A DNA stretch of 64,000 nucleotides from CALBPI01 sp038524795 (GCA_038524795.1 JBCBIJ010000001.1:443900-507899); one strand, 5' to 3'; shown: positions 26,934 through 36,203, counted from the first letter of the stretch. Numbers and translations are program-made. Notes: generated by a model from the sequence alone, not told the origin.

Positions 26934-27329
26934 ATGGCGACTTACTGCAAAACCGTGCCCCGGCTCGAGAAACGCGTCTTCATGATCATTGCCACGGACG
27001 CACCGGGCATGGAAGCCGCGCGCGCCGAGCACCTCGATGGACACCTCGAGTATGTCGAGAAGCACGTTGATGACTATCTCGTCGCCGGGCCCTTGCGTGA
27101 TATTGGCGACGACAAGCTGGCCGGCAGTTTCTTCCTCGTCGCCGCCGAGTCGCCCGAGGCGGCCGAAGCGATTGTCGGCGGTGACCCGTACTTCACAAGT
27201 GGCCTCTACGGCACCATCGAGAAGCGTGAATTCACGGCCTCGGCAGGGCACTGGATGGGTGGTGTGATCTGGCAGGACGCCGATGAAATTCGCGCCTACG
27301 CCAACCAGGCGCGCCCTTCGGGCGACTGA
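26934..27329 (+). CDS. YciI-like protein
   Basis: The 131-residue protein has the YciI (YCII) ferredoxin-like fold signature: an N-terminal strand (RVFMIIATDAPG), then RAEHLDGHLEYVEKHVDDYLVAGPL with His and Asp residues that form a putative catalytic pair in the family, and AESPEAAEAIVGGDPYFTSGLY. Homologues are small enzymes or dimeric accessory domains in aromatic degradation, including dehydrochlorinases. GAGGAAACACC before the ATG supports the start. It follows the NnrU gene and faces the CoA-transferase gene. Confidence 0.83.
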   Translation: MATYCKTVPRLEKRVFMIIATDAPGMEAARAEHLDGHLEYVEKHVDDYLVAGPLRDIGDDKLAGSFFLVAAESPEAAEAIVGGDPYFTSGLYGTIEKREFTASAGHWMGGVIWQDADEIRAYANQARPSGD

Positions 27330-27332
27330 GCC

Positions 27333-28514
27333 TCAGTCTGTCACGCCGGCATCGCGCAGCGCCGCGATGCGCGTGGCGTCGTAACCCAGCTCCTCAAGCA
27401 CGGCGTCTGTGTGTGCGCCCACGGTGGGCACGTCCCGACGCACCGCGGGGCGCCCGTGCGCCATCTCGAGCGGGAGCGCAGGCAGACGGGTCGCGTCACC
27501 CTCGGGCACCGTCACATCGACCAGACCGCCGCTCTCGTTGAGGTGCGGATCCTCGAAAAGGTCCTCGGGGCGTGCAACAGGTGCGTAGGGCAAACCCACG
27601 GCCTCAAGCCGTGACATGAGCTCAGCCTGATTTAACCCTGCGAACACCTCACGCACGCGCGGCAGGATACGCTCACGGGCTGCAACCCGAGCCGCGTTTT
27701 CGGCCAGCGAGTCATCGGAGCCCAGATCGTCGAGACCGAAGGCGTCGCAGAACTTCGGCCACTGCCCATCGCTGACGACGGCCACAAACACCTGCTCGCC
27801 ATCGGCGGCATCGAAAATGTCGTAGATCGCCCAGGCCGAAATGCGCACGGGCATGGGTCTTGCGGGTTCGCCCGTTACGGCCATTTGGGCCATGTGCTGG
27901 CCGACGAGAAAGGCCGTCGTTTCATAGAGCGCGCTCGTCACATGCTGACCACGACCCGTGCGTTCGCGTTGCTGGAGGGCCGCGAGCACCGCAATCACAC
28001 CGAACATGCCACCCGTGACATCGATGACCGAGGCGCCTGCGCGTAGCGGCCGACCCGGCGGCCCCGTCATGTAGGCGAGACCGCCCATCATCTGCGCCAC
28101 CTCATCGAGCGCTGTGCGGTGTGCGTAGGGCCCCGACAAGAAACCGCGTGCCGAACAATAGACGAGGCGTTCGTTGTCGGCCGAGAGCGCGTCGTAGGAC
28201 AAGCCGAGCCGGTCCATGGTGCCGCCGCGAAAATTCTCCACAAGCACATCGGCCTTGCCTGCCAGCGTGCGCACGATCTCGAGCCCTTCAGGCGACTTCA
28301 CGTCGACGCAGATGCTGCGCTTGTTGCGGTTGTACATCGTGAAATAGCCGGCGCCCGAGCCGCGCAGCCGGCGCGTCTTGTCGCCACCGGGCGGCTCGAC
28401 CTTGATGACGTCGGCACCGAGGTCGGCGAGGATCAGGCCGATTGAGGGCCCCATGACCATGTGCGAGAGCTCGACCACCTGGATGCCCGCAAGGGGCAGG
28501 CTGTCGTCGCTCAT
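27333..28514 (-). CDS. CaiB/BaiF (class III) CoA-transferase
   Basis: The 393-residue enzyme belongs to family III CoA-transferases. MGPSIGLILADLGADVIKVEPPGGDKTR at the N-terminus, VENFRGGTMDRLGLSY, and ALDEVAQMMGGLAYMTG with the catalytic Asp are all present. Such enzymes move CoA between carboxylic acids via an acyl-aspartyl anhydride; family members act on carnitine, formate/oxalate, benzylsuccinate, mesaconate and citramalate. It is divergent from the lyase operon, and a 16-bp perfect palindrome lies between them, suggesting joint control. A lyase acting on CoA thioesters next door makes a role in activating a dicarboxylic acid plausible (inference). Confidence 0.9.
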   Translation of the reverse strand: MSDDSLPLAGIQVVELSHMVMGPSIGLILADLGADVIKVEPPGGDKTRRLRGSGAGYFTMYNRNKRSICVDVKSPEGLEIVRTLAGKADVLVENFRGGTMDRLGLSYDALSADNERLVYCSARGFLSGPYAHRTALDEVAQMMGGLAYMTGPPGRPLRAGASVIDVTGGMFGVIAVLAALQQRERTGRGQHVTSALYETTAFLVGQHMAQMAVTGEPARPMPVRISAWAIYDIFDAADGEQVFVAVVSDGQWPKFCDAFGLDDLGSDDSLAENAARVAARERILPRVREVFAGLNQAELMSRLEAVGLPYAPVARPEDLFEDPHLNESGGLVDVTVPEGDATRLPALPLEMAHGRPAVRRDVPTVGAHTDAVLEELGYDATRIAALRDAGVTD

Positions 28515-28595
28515 TGGGCTCGCACCACGTTGTCACTCCTCATCGATTCAGGGTCCGCGACCCGCGAACCCGCCGCCTGACCGCACAGCGCATTT

Positions 28596-28611
28596 GTTAT
28601 AACATTATAAC
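28596..28611. promoter_or_regulatory. Perfect 16-bp palindromic operator candidate
   Basis: GTTATAA-CA-TTATAAC is a perfect inverted repeat around a two-base centre, located between the divergent CoA-transferase and lyase genes and 20 bases before the lyase start codon. Related palindromes occur at 26075, 39281 and 47976, each in a promoter region of this catabolic section. It is probably the binding site of a dimeric repressor. Confidence 0.65.
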
Positions 28612-28630
28612 AACTATGGAGGCGAACCCC

Positions 28631-29581
28631 GTGACCCAGTCGCACACCGCAGACGTGCTAATCAGCGAAGTCGGACCCCGAGATGGTCTGCAAAACGCCT
28701 CGAGCATCATGCCCACCGAGGCAAAGCTTCGCTGGATCTCGGCGTTGGCCGCGTGCGGCATTCCCGAGATCGAAGTGGGCTCGTTCGTGCCCGCCAAAGT
28801 GTTGCCGCAGCTCGCGGACACCGCCGAGGTCGTGGCCCATGCCAACACCATCGACGGTCTCGACGTCGCCGTGCTCGTGCCGAACTTACGTGGCGCACAG
28901 AATGCACTCGCAGCAGGTGTCGACAAGATGACGGTGCCGTTATCGGTTTCCGAAACACACAGCCTCAAGAACGTGCGCCGCACGCACGCGCAGATGTTCG
29001 ACGAGGTGCGTGGTATTCGCGCCGCCATCGATGCGCTGCCAAAAGCCGAACGCCCGCAGCTCGAGGGCAGCTTGTCGACCGTGTTCGGCTGCACGCTCGA
29101 GGGCGCGATTCCCGAGTCGAAGATCCTGACCATCGCGGAAACGCTTATGGCCTGCGGCTGCGACGAAGTCGGCCTCTCGGACACGACGGGTTATGCCGAC
29201 CCGGCCGCCGTGCGCCACCTCATCAAGGCGGTCCGGGGCGTGGTCGGCGACGAACACCTCACGGGCATTCACCTGCACAACACGCGGGGGCTCGGGCTCG
29301 CCAACGCCCTGGCCGCTTTCGAGAGCGGGTTGACCACATTTGATGCGTCCATGGGCGGACTTGGTGGCTGCCCGTTCGCACCGGGCGCCAGCGGCAACAT
29401 CGTCACGGAGGACCTCGTGTTCATGTTCGAGGCAATGGGTGTCTCTACGGGTATCGACCTGGACGCTTTGCTGGGTGTACGCGAAATCCTGCGCGCGGCG
29501 CTGCCCGACGAACCGATCTACGGCTTCACACCCGACGCGGGACTGCCACTGGGCTTCCACCAACTCAAACAAACGGCCTGA
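28631..29581 (+). CDS. HMG-CoA lyase-family enzyme
   Basis: The 316-residue TIM-barrel protein carries the HMG-CoA lyase hallmarks: SEVGPRDGLQN at the N-terminus (catalytic Arg and Asp), HLHNTRGLGLANAL (metal-binding His pair) and GLGGCPFAPGASGN with the catalytic-loop Cys. The family cleaves 3-hydroxy-3-methylglutaryl-CoA or related 3-hydroxyacyl-CoA such as citramalyl-CoA-like substrates. The GTG start at 28631 is preferred because GGAGG lies eight bases upstream; an ATG at 28616 would overlap that site. First gene of an operon with an amidohydrolase, acyl-CoA ligase and MFS transporter. Confidence 0.9.
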   Translation: MTQSHTADVLISEVGPRDGLQNASSIMPTEAKLRWISALAACGIPEIEVGSFVPAKVLPQLADTAEVVAHANTIDGLDVAVLVPNLRGAQNALAAGVDKMTVPLSVSETHSLKNVRRTHAQMFDEVRGIRAAIDALPKAERPQLEGSLSTVFGCTLEGAIPESKILTIAETLMACGCDEVGLSDTTGYADPAAVRHLIKAVRGVVGDEHLTGIHLHNTRGLGLANALAAFESGLTTFDASMGGLGGCPFAPGASGNIVTEDLVFMFEAMGVSTGIDLDALLGVREILRAALPDEPIYGFTPDAGLPLGFHQLKQTA

Positions 29582-29606
29582 ACGTGCACTGCGGGGGGAC
29601 ACGGGC

Positions 29607-30494
29607 ATGAGCGACACCACGGCGCCCATCCGGGCCATCGACGCCGTCGTCAACATCTGGACCGAGGAGGCGCTCTCGGTACGCCCGGACTGGGGCGATG
29701 ACTTCTTCGTCGGCAAGATGAAGGCACAGGATTCGCTGATGCCCGGCCTGACGCTCGACGACATGGTCGCGCGCATGGATGCCGGCGGCGTCGGCCACGG
29801 CTTTCTGATCGCGGCCAAGAGTGGGCGTGTCGGACTGCCCGGCTGCTACCACATGCCACCCGAGATCGTTGCGCGCGCCGTCGCCGCGCACCCAACGCGA
29901 TTCTCGGGGCTCATCGGTATTGATCCCTACACCGGGATGGACGGAGTCCGCGAGCTTGAGCACGCGGTGCGCGAACTGGGTTTCATTGGCGCGCACCTCT
30001 ACCCGCACTGGTTTGAGCTCGCGCCCGACCACCGTAAGTACTACCCGTTCTACGCCAAGTGCACCGAGCTCGGCGTGCCCATTCAGATGCAGGTCGGGCA
30101 GTCGATGATCTACTCGCCCGAGCACCGCACGGTAAGCGTGGGCAAACCACACACGCTCGACGCCGTCGCCTGCGACTTCCCCGAGCTCAAGCTCATCGGC
30201 ATCCACGTCGGCATCCCCTGGCACGAAGAGATGATCGCGATGTCCTGGAAACACGACAACGTGTTTATCGGTTGCGACGCGCACAGCCCGAAATATTGGC
30301 CGGAGTCGGTCGTGCACTACATCAACACGTTCGGACGCAACAAATGTCTGTTCGGTACGGACTTCCCCGTGCTCGACTTCGAACGCACACGCGCTGAGAT
30401 CGACGCACTCGGGCTGCGCCCCGAATCGCTGGAACGTTTTCTGCGTGGCAACGCCATCGACGTTTACGGCCTGCGCGACGACACAGGCTTGTGA
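29607..30494 (+). CDS. Amidohydrolase family 2 (ACMSD-like) protein
   Basis: The 295-residue TIM-barrel protein resembles the amidohydrolase-2 / ACMSD decarboxylase group. GAHLYPHWFE, LIGIHVGIPWHEEM and FGTDFPVLDFERTR contain the usual later His and Asp positions. The N-terminal HxH metal motif is absent: the first strand reads IDAVVNIWT. This is seen in a subset of the family, and the reaction of that subset is uncertain. GGGGGGAC about nine bases upstream supports the start. The stop overlaps the GTG start of the ligase gene (GTGA). Confidence 0.83.
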   Translation: MSDTTAPIRAIDAVVNIWTEEALSVRPDWGDDFFVGKMKAQDSLMPGLTLDDMVARMDAGGVGHGFLIAAKSGRVGLPGCYHMPPEIVARAVAAHPTRFSGLIGIDPYTGMDGVRELEHAVRELGFIGAHLYPHWFELAPDHRKYYPFYAKCTELGVPIQMQVGQSMIYSPEHRTVSVGKPHTLDAVACDFPELKLIGIHVGIPWHEEMIAMSWKHDNVFIGCDAHSPKYWPESVVHYINTFGRNKCLFGTDFPVLDFERTRAEIDALGLRPESLERFLRGNAIDVYGLRDDTGL

Positions 30495-31936
30495 ACGACA
30501 ATCTCGCGGCGCTCGTCCGCGCCCAGGCGCACCACCAACCCAAACACGAGGCGCTCGAGCTCGGCGACACCGTGCTCGATTACGCGGCGGCGTGGCGACG
30601 CATCCTGGCGCTTGCAGGCTGGCTCGACACGCAGGGGATCGGGCGCGGCACCCGCATTGCCGTCGCGCTCCCCGAAACCATCGACCATGTCTTGCTGCAC
30701 TTCGCCGTCGCGGCCTTGGGCGCCGTGCTCGTACCCATCGATCACCGCGCAACGGCGTCGGAGCAGGACCGGCTTGCCGCGGCATTCGGGGCGGACCGTA
30801 TCGTGTCGCCCTGTAACGCTGAGGGCCGTGTCGCCATTCCCGATGCGCTTTCGGAAGCCAGCCTGACGCAGCTCGCGCCCGGCGGCGACAATGACTGGCT
30901 CGTCTCGTTGTCTTCGGGCTCGACGGGCGAGCCCAAAGGCGCACTCGTAACGCACAACCAAATGCGCGAACGCTTTGTGGCGCAGTGGCGCAGCCTTGGG
31001 CTCAGTGGCGCCGACCGATTCGCGTTGGCCACGCCGCTCTGCTTTGGTGCCGGGCGCTCGTTTGCCATGTCGACGCTGGCCGCGGGTGGCACCCTGATTC
31101 TGCTACCACCGCCTATGGCCCCCGAAGCCCTGGCCAAGGCGCTTCAGACCACTGCGGCGACGGCAAGCTTCCTGGTTCCCACACTGTTGCGCCGGCTGCC
31201 TGCAACTCGCGGGAGCGCACCGCTGCTGCCGCGGCTGCGCCGCCTCATCGTTTCCGGCGAGCCCATGGCTGCAGACGAGGCGCGACAATTTCTCAGCACG
31301 ATCAGTGACGGGCTCATGGGCTACTACGCGTCCAGCGAAGGTGGCGGCATCTCGGTCCTGGATTCCGATGATGTCGCAGCGCATGCCGACTCCGTCGGTC
31401 GCGCCGCGCACGGCGTCGAGGTCGAGATCGTCAATGAGGCCGGGCACACGGTGACGCCGGGCACGGTAGGTCAACTGCGCTACCGCGGTCCGGGTGTCAC
31501 ACTGCGCACGGTTGACGCTGACGGCGAGGTGACCGAGAACGACGGCTGGTTCTACCCCGGCGATCTCGCCAGTCGTGACGCCGACGGTTACTTACGCCTG
31601 GCGGGACGCAGCAAAGACGTGATCGTGCGTGGTGGCGTCAACATTTACCCGGCGGAGATCGAGCACCGGATCGCCGAGCTGCCCGCCGTGCACGAGGTCG
31701 CCGTGGTGGGTGTGGCAGCGCCGGAGCGCGGCGAAGCCGTGCACGCCTTCGTGGTCGGCGATGTCACCGAAGCCGATCTTCAGGCACACTGCCGGACGCA
31801 TCTGGCGCCGTACAAGCAGCCCGAAGCGTGGCACCGGCTTGAGACCCTGCCGCGAACGAAGGCCGATAAAACAGACCGAGCGCGCCTGAGGGCGCTTGCC
31901 GAAACAAACGGCACCGACACTGGGGATAGAGCATGA
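30491..31936 (+). CDS. Acyl-CoA synthetase (AMP-forming)
   Basis: The 481-residue enzyme belongs to the ANL adenylating superfamily. The P-loop-like SLSSGSTGEPKGALVTH (about 135-151), the GYYASSEGGG motif, DGWFYPGDLASRDADGYL and the hinge/lysine region GRSKDVIVRGGVNIYPAEIE are all present. It ends with the LPRTKADKTDR segment that carries the catalytic Lys. It activates a carboxylic acid to its CoA thioester; side-chain specificity cannot be read reliably. Start is GTG, coupled to the amidohydrolase stop, and its own stop overlaps the MFS start (ATGA). Confidence 0.9.
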   Translation: MNDNLAALVRAQAHHQPKHEALELGDTVLDYAAAWRRILALAGWLDTQGIGRGTRIAVALPETIDHVLLHFAVAALGAVLVPIDHRATASEQDRLAAAFGADRIVSPCNAEGRVAIPDALSEASLTQLAPGGDNDWLVSLSSGSTGEPKGALVTHNQMRERFVAQWRSLGLSGADRFALATPLCFGAGRSFAMSTLAAGGTLILLPPPMAPEALAKALQTTAATASFLVPTLLRRLPATRGSAPLLPRLRRLIVSGEPMAADEARQFLSTISDGLMGYYASSEGGGISVLDSDDVAAHADSVGRAAHGVEVEIVNEAGHTVTPGTVGQLRYRGPGVTLRTVDADGEVTENDGWFYPGDLASRDADGYLRLAGRSKDVIVRGGVNIYPAEIEHRIAELPAVHEVAVVGVAAPERGEAVHAFVVGDVTEADLQAHCRTHLAPYKQPEAWHRLETLPRTKADKTDRARLRALAETNGTDTGDRA

Positions 31937-33225
31937 CGGAAGCGACGAGCGGAAGCCGATACCTGGAGTTCAAGTACGGCTGGAAGGTTGTAGTGGCGTC
32001 TGCCGTTGGTATCGCGCTGGGCATGTCTCCGCTGCCGTTCTACACCATCGGCGTTTTCCAAATTTCGTACACCGCTGAATTCGGCTGGTCACGTGGCATG
32101 GTCCTGTTGGGATTGACTGTGTTCACGCTCTGCGCTGTGCCCCTCGCACCGACAATCGGAAATCTGGCAGACCGGTTCGGTGTTCGCCGCGTTGTCTTGC
32201 TGGCGATTCCCGGGCTCTCGATTGGGCTCATGGCCATGGCGCTCAATAACGGTTCCTATCCGCTATACCTCACCCTGTGGGGATTGCTGGCCATTCTCGG
32301 GATTGGCACGTTGCCGATTACGTTCACGCGTGCTGTAAACCGATGGTTTCATGACTGCCGCGGCCTGGCGCTGGGTTGCGCACTGATCGGAACAGGCTTG
32401 GCTGGCTGGGCTGCGATCAAGCTAGTGGGATGGCTTATTCCGCTCGTGGGATGGCGCTGGGCGTATGTTTGCCTTGGCGCGGTGCCCATGCTCATCGCGT
32501 TTCCAATCGTCTACTTTTTCTTCTTCGACGTTGATGACGAACGCGTACAGGACAAAGTCGCAGCACTTAAGCGAGAGAGAATTACGCCGGTCACGCTGAT
32601 GCCTGGCGGCCTGACACTATCGGAGGCCTTTCGAGACTGGCGGCTCTGGTTATTGATCTACGCGTTCTTGCCGATTTCGTTTGTCATCGCGGGGCCAATT
32701 CCCGGCATCGTCGACATCATGATGAGCAAGGAATTCACGCGCGCTGAGGCGATTACGCTCGGCAGCATCGTGCCATTCGCGGTGTTCTTCGGCCGACTCA
32801 TTGGTGGCTATCTCATCGACAAGATTTGGGCGCCCTTGGTGTCGATGGTCATCCTGTCTCTGCCCATGGTGTTCTGTTTCTTACTGCGGCTAGATGACCC
32901 GAGCTTTTACACGATCGCGCTGGCCAACATTAGCTTAGGGTTTGCAGCAGGCGTCGAATACGACTTGTTGGCCTTCCTCGTCTCAAGGTACTTCGGGCTA
33001 AAGGCCTATTCCTCGATCTACGGCGTCATCTATGTCGTTTTCGCGCTTGGCGCAGGATTCGCACCAGGTCTGTACGGATTCTCTGCGGACAGGTTCGGCG
33101 ACTACGACTTCGTTCTTGGTATCGCACTCCTCGCAACACCATTATTCACGGTGCCGCTGCTAGCCTTAGGAAAGTACCGCGAGTTTCCGCCCGAAGACGA
33201 CTTAGAACCTAGCCCCAGTCAATGA
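31933..33225 (+). CDS. MFS transporter (oxalate/formate antiporter-like)
   Basis: The 430-residue protein has twelve predicted membrane segments in two halves. The MFS loop 2-3 signature is present (GNLADRFGVRRVVLLAIPG), and a cytoplasmic loop of about 35 charged residues sits in the middle (FFDVDDERVQDKVAALKRER). It resembles monocarboxylate/oxalate-formate type transporters. As last gene of the lyase-amidohydrolase-ligase operon it probably imports the substrate. Its coding DNA is clearly less GC-rich (about 52-58% in sampled lines) than the neighbours (65-70%). The 3' end overlaps the convergent VOC gene by 17 bases. Confidence 0.9.
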   Translation: MTEATSGSRYLEFKYGWKVVVASAVGIALGMSPLPFYTIGVFQISYTAEFGWSRGMVLLGLTVFTLCAVPLAPTIGNLADRFGVRRVVLLAIPGLSIGLMAMALNNGSYPLYLTLWGLLAILGIGTLPITFTRAVNRWFHDCRGLALGCALIGTGLAGWAAIKLVGWLIPLVGWRWAYVCLGAVPMLIAFPIVYFFFFDVDDERVQDKVAALKRERITPVTLMPGGLTLSEAFRDWRLWLLIYAFLPISFVIAGPIPGIVDIMMSKEFTRAEAITLGSIVPFAVFFGRLIGGYLIDKIWAPLVSMVILSLPMVFCFLLRLDDPSFYTIALANISLGFAAGVEYDLLAFLVSRYFGLKAYSSIYGVIYVVFALGAGFAPGLYGFSADRFGDYDFVLGIALLATPLFTVPLLALGKYREFPPEDDLEPSPSQ

Positions 33226-34105
33226 CCTCGTAAAGTGTCCCGTCGGGCGCGGCCACGGTAGCCGCCGCGCGCCCACCGTAAACGCACGAGTCGTAAACGG
33301 CGGGCTCGGTGACCCAGAGGCCAACGCAGCTGGCCGCCACCCGATTAAACTCGGGGTGAATGAAGCTGCCAAGCGCGACGCCCGGCACGAGGTGACCCTC
33401 ATGCTGCGGTCGCGTGATCGCTGCATCTGGGTACTGGTCGAGCTCCAGGAATACGTCACGCCCGTGCGTCATGGTGGCCAGCGCGTGAGGCTCGGACTCT
33501 GGCAGGCCATACGCATTGGCGATCATCGTGTAGACGATGGCCATGCTGCGACCGGCGTCGAGGCGCAGGTGTTCGGCCACCCAGGCCAACGATGCGTCGA
33601 GGTCTGAGCAACCCGCCACCAGAATGAACAGGCAGTCGATGAGCGACTGCGCACGCGGTAGGTCGTACTCGGGCAGGTCATCGCGAATTTGCGTCAAGTA
33701 GACGATCTCGCCGTCAGGTCCGCGCACCTGCATGGGGAAAATTGCGGGCATGCCGTCGAGCTCGCGCGGCGGGCCGATGATCTCGAACGGTGATTGCTGC
33801 ATGCGTGCGTCGACGGCCAGTACGTCGTCCACACAAATCTCGATGGCGTTCCAGCCGTAGCTTCGCAGCGGTACGTAGTCCGGGTGCGGCGGGCTTTCGA
33901 CGAAACGAAGAAACACATCGCGACCGCTCGCGGGCTGCAGCACGACATAGCGCTCGCCTGCCGCACCGGGTGCACCCCAGGACGCCGCGAGTGTACCTGG
34001 CACGACCCCCGATTCCACTTCGCGGTATTCGAGCCACCGGCAATAGCGCGCGCTGGCCGCGGCCACATCGGCGACGCTCAGCGTCGCGCAGCGAATCAGT
34101 TTCAT
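33209..34105 (-). CDS. Glyoxalase/VOC superfamily protein, two modules
   Basis: The 298-residue protein contains two vicinal-oxygen-chelate modules. The first has MKLIRCATLSVADVAAASARYCRWLEYREVE and the end FPMQVRGPDGEIVYLTQI; the second starts LIDCLFILVAGCSDLDASLAWVAEHLRL and ends AAATVAAPDGTLYEVIDWG. This doubled arrangement resembles extradiol dioxygenases and related enzymes, but the metal ligands (two His and a Glu) are not clear, so a catalytic role is uncertain. The start at 34105 follows a G-rich site; 67 bases separate it from the divergent nitrilase-like gene. Confidence 0.8.
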   Translation of the reverse strand: MKLIRCATLSVADVAAASARYCRWLEYREVESGVVPGTLAASWGAPGAAGERYVVLQPASGRDVFLRFVESPPHPDYVPLRSYGWNAIEICVDDVLAVDARMQQSPFEIIGPPRELDGMPAIFPMQVRGPDGEIVYLTQIRDDLPEYDLPRAQSLIDCLFILVAGCSDLDASLAWVAEHLRLDAGRSMAIVYTMIANAYGLPESEPHALATMTHGRDVFLELDQYPDAAITRPQHEGHLVPGVALGSFIHPEFNRVAASCVGLWVTEPAVYDSCVYGGRAAATVAAPDGTLYEVIDWG

Positions 34106-34172
34106 GGGCACGCCCCCGTGCAACGGGTCTGGCGCTATCATTGCGCAGCAAGAACACGAACGCGAGACCGTT

Positions 34173-35213
34173 ATGAGCGAGCCCCTGAGCCACTACCGCG
34201 CACTGGCGCTGCAATCACGCTGCGATGCCGTCAATGGGCTGACCATCGAAGCGGCGCGCGAACGCATTCATGCGAGCATCGCGCGAATTCGCGGCGAGAT
34301 CGCGGCCAGCAAGGCGTTCATCGGGCCCGACCTCGCGCTGGTCGTGTTGCCTGAGTATTTTCTGTCAGGGTTTCCCATGGGCGAGCCGCTGGCTGCCTGG
34401 TCGCAGCTCGCAGCGCTCGCGCCCGACGGCGAGGAGTACGAGGCCCTGGGGCGCATTGCCAGCGACACGAAGGTGCACATCGCGGGCAACGTCTACGAGA
34501 CGGACCCGCACTTCCCCGGGCTTTATTTTCAGGCGAGTTTTATCATCGCGCCCAACGGCAATGTCGTGTTGCGCTACCGGCGCCTCTTGTCGATGTTCGC
34601 ACCGAGCCCCTGGGACGTCTGGGACCTCTACCTCGAGCACTACGGCCTCGACGGCGTGTTCCCGGTCGCCGACACGGACCTCGGTCGTCTCGCCGCCATC
34701 GCCTCCGAGGAAATCCTCTACCCCGAGCTCGCCCGAACCTTCGCCATGCGCGGGGCTGAGGTGTTCCTGCACTCAACGAGCGAGGTTGGCAGCCCGGCAC
34801 TGACACCCAAGGATATCGCCAAGCGCGCGCGGGCCTTCGAAAACAACTGCTGGCTCGTATCTGCCAACTCGGCGGCGATTGTGGGGACACCGATCCCCGC
34901 CAACTCGACGGACGGCATATCGAAAATCGTCGACCACCAGGGTGTCGTGCTGGCCGAAGCCGGCTACGGTGAAACCATGGTGGCGCATGCCGAGATCGAT
35001 CTCGCCGCCTCACGCCGCTGGCGGCGACGGCCCGGCATGCAAAACATGCTCGCGCGGCAACGTCCGGCCCTGTTTGCCGAGACCTACAGCGATGATGCGG
35101 GCCGCAATGCGCTGCTCGATGCTTCAGGCCGCGTTATCGTCCCTGAGCGCAGCCACTTCGTCGAAGCGCAGCGCGCGCGCATTCAGTCCCTGACCGATTC
35201 GGGCGTCATCTAG
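34173..35213 (+). CDS. Nitrilase-superfamily protein lacking the catalytic Cys and Lys
   Basis: The 346-residue protein has the carbon-nitrogen-hydrolase fold. The catalytic Glu is present (LVVLPEYFLSG, E61). The Lys motif YRK is YRR (R137), and the position of the nucleophilic Cys (normally ICxDxxxPE) reads IASEEILYPE, giving S178. Two of the three catalytic residues are thus replaced, so it is unlikely to be an ordinary nitrilase or amidase. It may be a pseudoenzyme or use other chemistry. No frameshift or stop disturbs it and the rest is well conserved. It is divergent from the VOC gene. Confidence 0.83.
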   Translation: MSEPLSHYRALALQSRCDAVNGLTIEAARERIHASIARIRGEIAASKAFIGPDLALVVLPEYFLSGFPMGEPLAAWSQLAALAPDGEEYEALGRIASDTKVHIAGNVYETDPHFPGLYFQASFIIAPNGNVVLRYRRLLSMFAPSPWDVWDLYLEHYGLDGVFPVADTDLGRLAAIASEEILYPELARTFAMRGAEVFLHSTSEVGSPALTPKDIAKRARAFENNCWLVSANSAAIVGTPIPANSTDGISKIVDHQGVVLAEAGYGETMVAHAEIDLAASRRWRRRPGMQNMLARQRPALFAETYSDDAGRNALLDASGRVIVPERSHFVEAQRARIQSLTDSGVI

Positions 35214-35216
35214 CCC

Positions 35217-36077
35217 TCAAAGCTTCTCACGAAAAAAATCCACAGTGCGCTGCCAGGCCAGTTTGGCGGCGGCCTCGTCGTAGCGCGTCGTTGAGTTGTT
35301 GTGGAAGCCGTGATTGGTGCCGGGGTAGAGATGACGCACGTAGTCGACGTCGTTGGCCTGCATTGCGGCTTCAAACTCGGGCCACTGCTTATTGATGCGC
35401 GGATCGTTCTCGGCGGACTGCACCATCACAGCCGCGCGCACCCCGGGCACGTCTTCGGGCTTGAGGCCGGAGCCGTAGAACGGCACGGCCGCCGTCACGC
35501 CGTCGCCCATGCGCGCGGCCAGGTAGTTCGTCGTCGAGCCGCCCCAGCAAAAACCCGTCACACCGAGCTTATCGCCCGCGAGCTCATGCTGCGAAAGCCA
35601 GTTCGCGCTGTTGAACATGTCCTCACGCAGCTTGGCGCGGTCGAGCGCGCGTTGCATCTGGCGCCCGTCATCATCGTTGCCCGGGTAGCCACCCGCTGGC
35701 GCCAGCCCGTCAGGCGCCAGGGCCAGGAATCCCTCGACGGCAAACCGGCGCGCCACATCTTCGATGTGCGGGTTGAGCCCGCGGTTTTCGTGAATCACCA
35801 GTACGGGCGGGAACGGACCCTCGCCCACAGGCGCCACGAGATAACCCCGCATGCTGCCCGAGTTGCCACCCGGTGAATCGTAGTCGACGTAGCGCGGTCG
35901 AATGCGGTCATCGGTGAATGAGATGAGGGCGGCCTCAGCGTAGCGAGGAAGCATGGCCGTTGCCGCTGCCACAACCCCGAGTGCGGTCGCGCGTTTGAAG
36001 AATTCGCGCCGACTGATCTGGCCGTGACAGTAGTCGTCGTACAAGGCAACAACGCGGGGATCGAGGGGGTCGCTCAT
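35217..36077 (-). CDS. Dienelactone hydrolase-family protein, Tat-exported
   Basis: The 286-residue protein starts with about 20 charged residues, then a twin-arginine signal (ISRREFFKRATALGVVAAATA), so it should act in the periplasm. The alpha/beta-hydrolase domain has LVIHENRGLNPHIEDVARR, the nucleophile Cys in GFCWGG, an acidic residue after VMVQSAENDPRI, and the catalytic His in GTNHGFHNN, the Cys-Asp-His triad of dienelactone hydrolases. Cytosolic relatives open dienelactones in chloroaromatic degradation. GGAGCCGGCT supports the start at 36077. Convergent with the nitrilase-like gene (3-base gap). Confidence 0.88.
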   Translation of the reverse strand: MSDPLDPRVVALYDDYCHGQISRREFFKRATALGVVAAATAMLPRYAEAALISFTDDRIRPRYVDYDSPGGNSGSMRGYLVAPVGEGPFPPVLVIHENRGLNPHIEDVARRFAVEGFLALAPDGLAPAGGYPGNDDDGRQMQRALDRAKLREDMFNSANWLSQHELAGDKLGVTGFCWGGSTTNYLAARMGDGVTAAVPFYGSGLKPEDVPGVRAAVMVQSAENDPRINKQWPEFEAAMQANDVDYVRHLYPGTNHGFHNNSTTRYDEAAAKLAWQRTVDFFREKL

Positions 36078-36203
36078 AGCCGGCTCCGTGTGCTCTTCGG
36101 ACCACAATCATACGGCGTCGGGCGCAACTGCGACAAAACTGTGACTCACGTGGCGAATTCACTGTGGTGCTGTGAGACTATGCGCGCGGGGAGGGAAGGA
36201 TCC

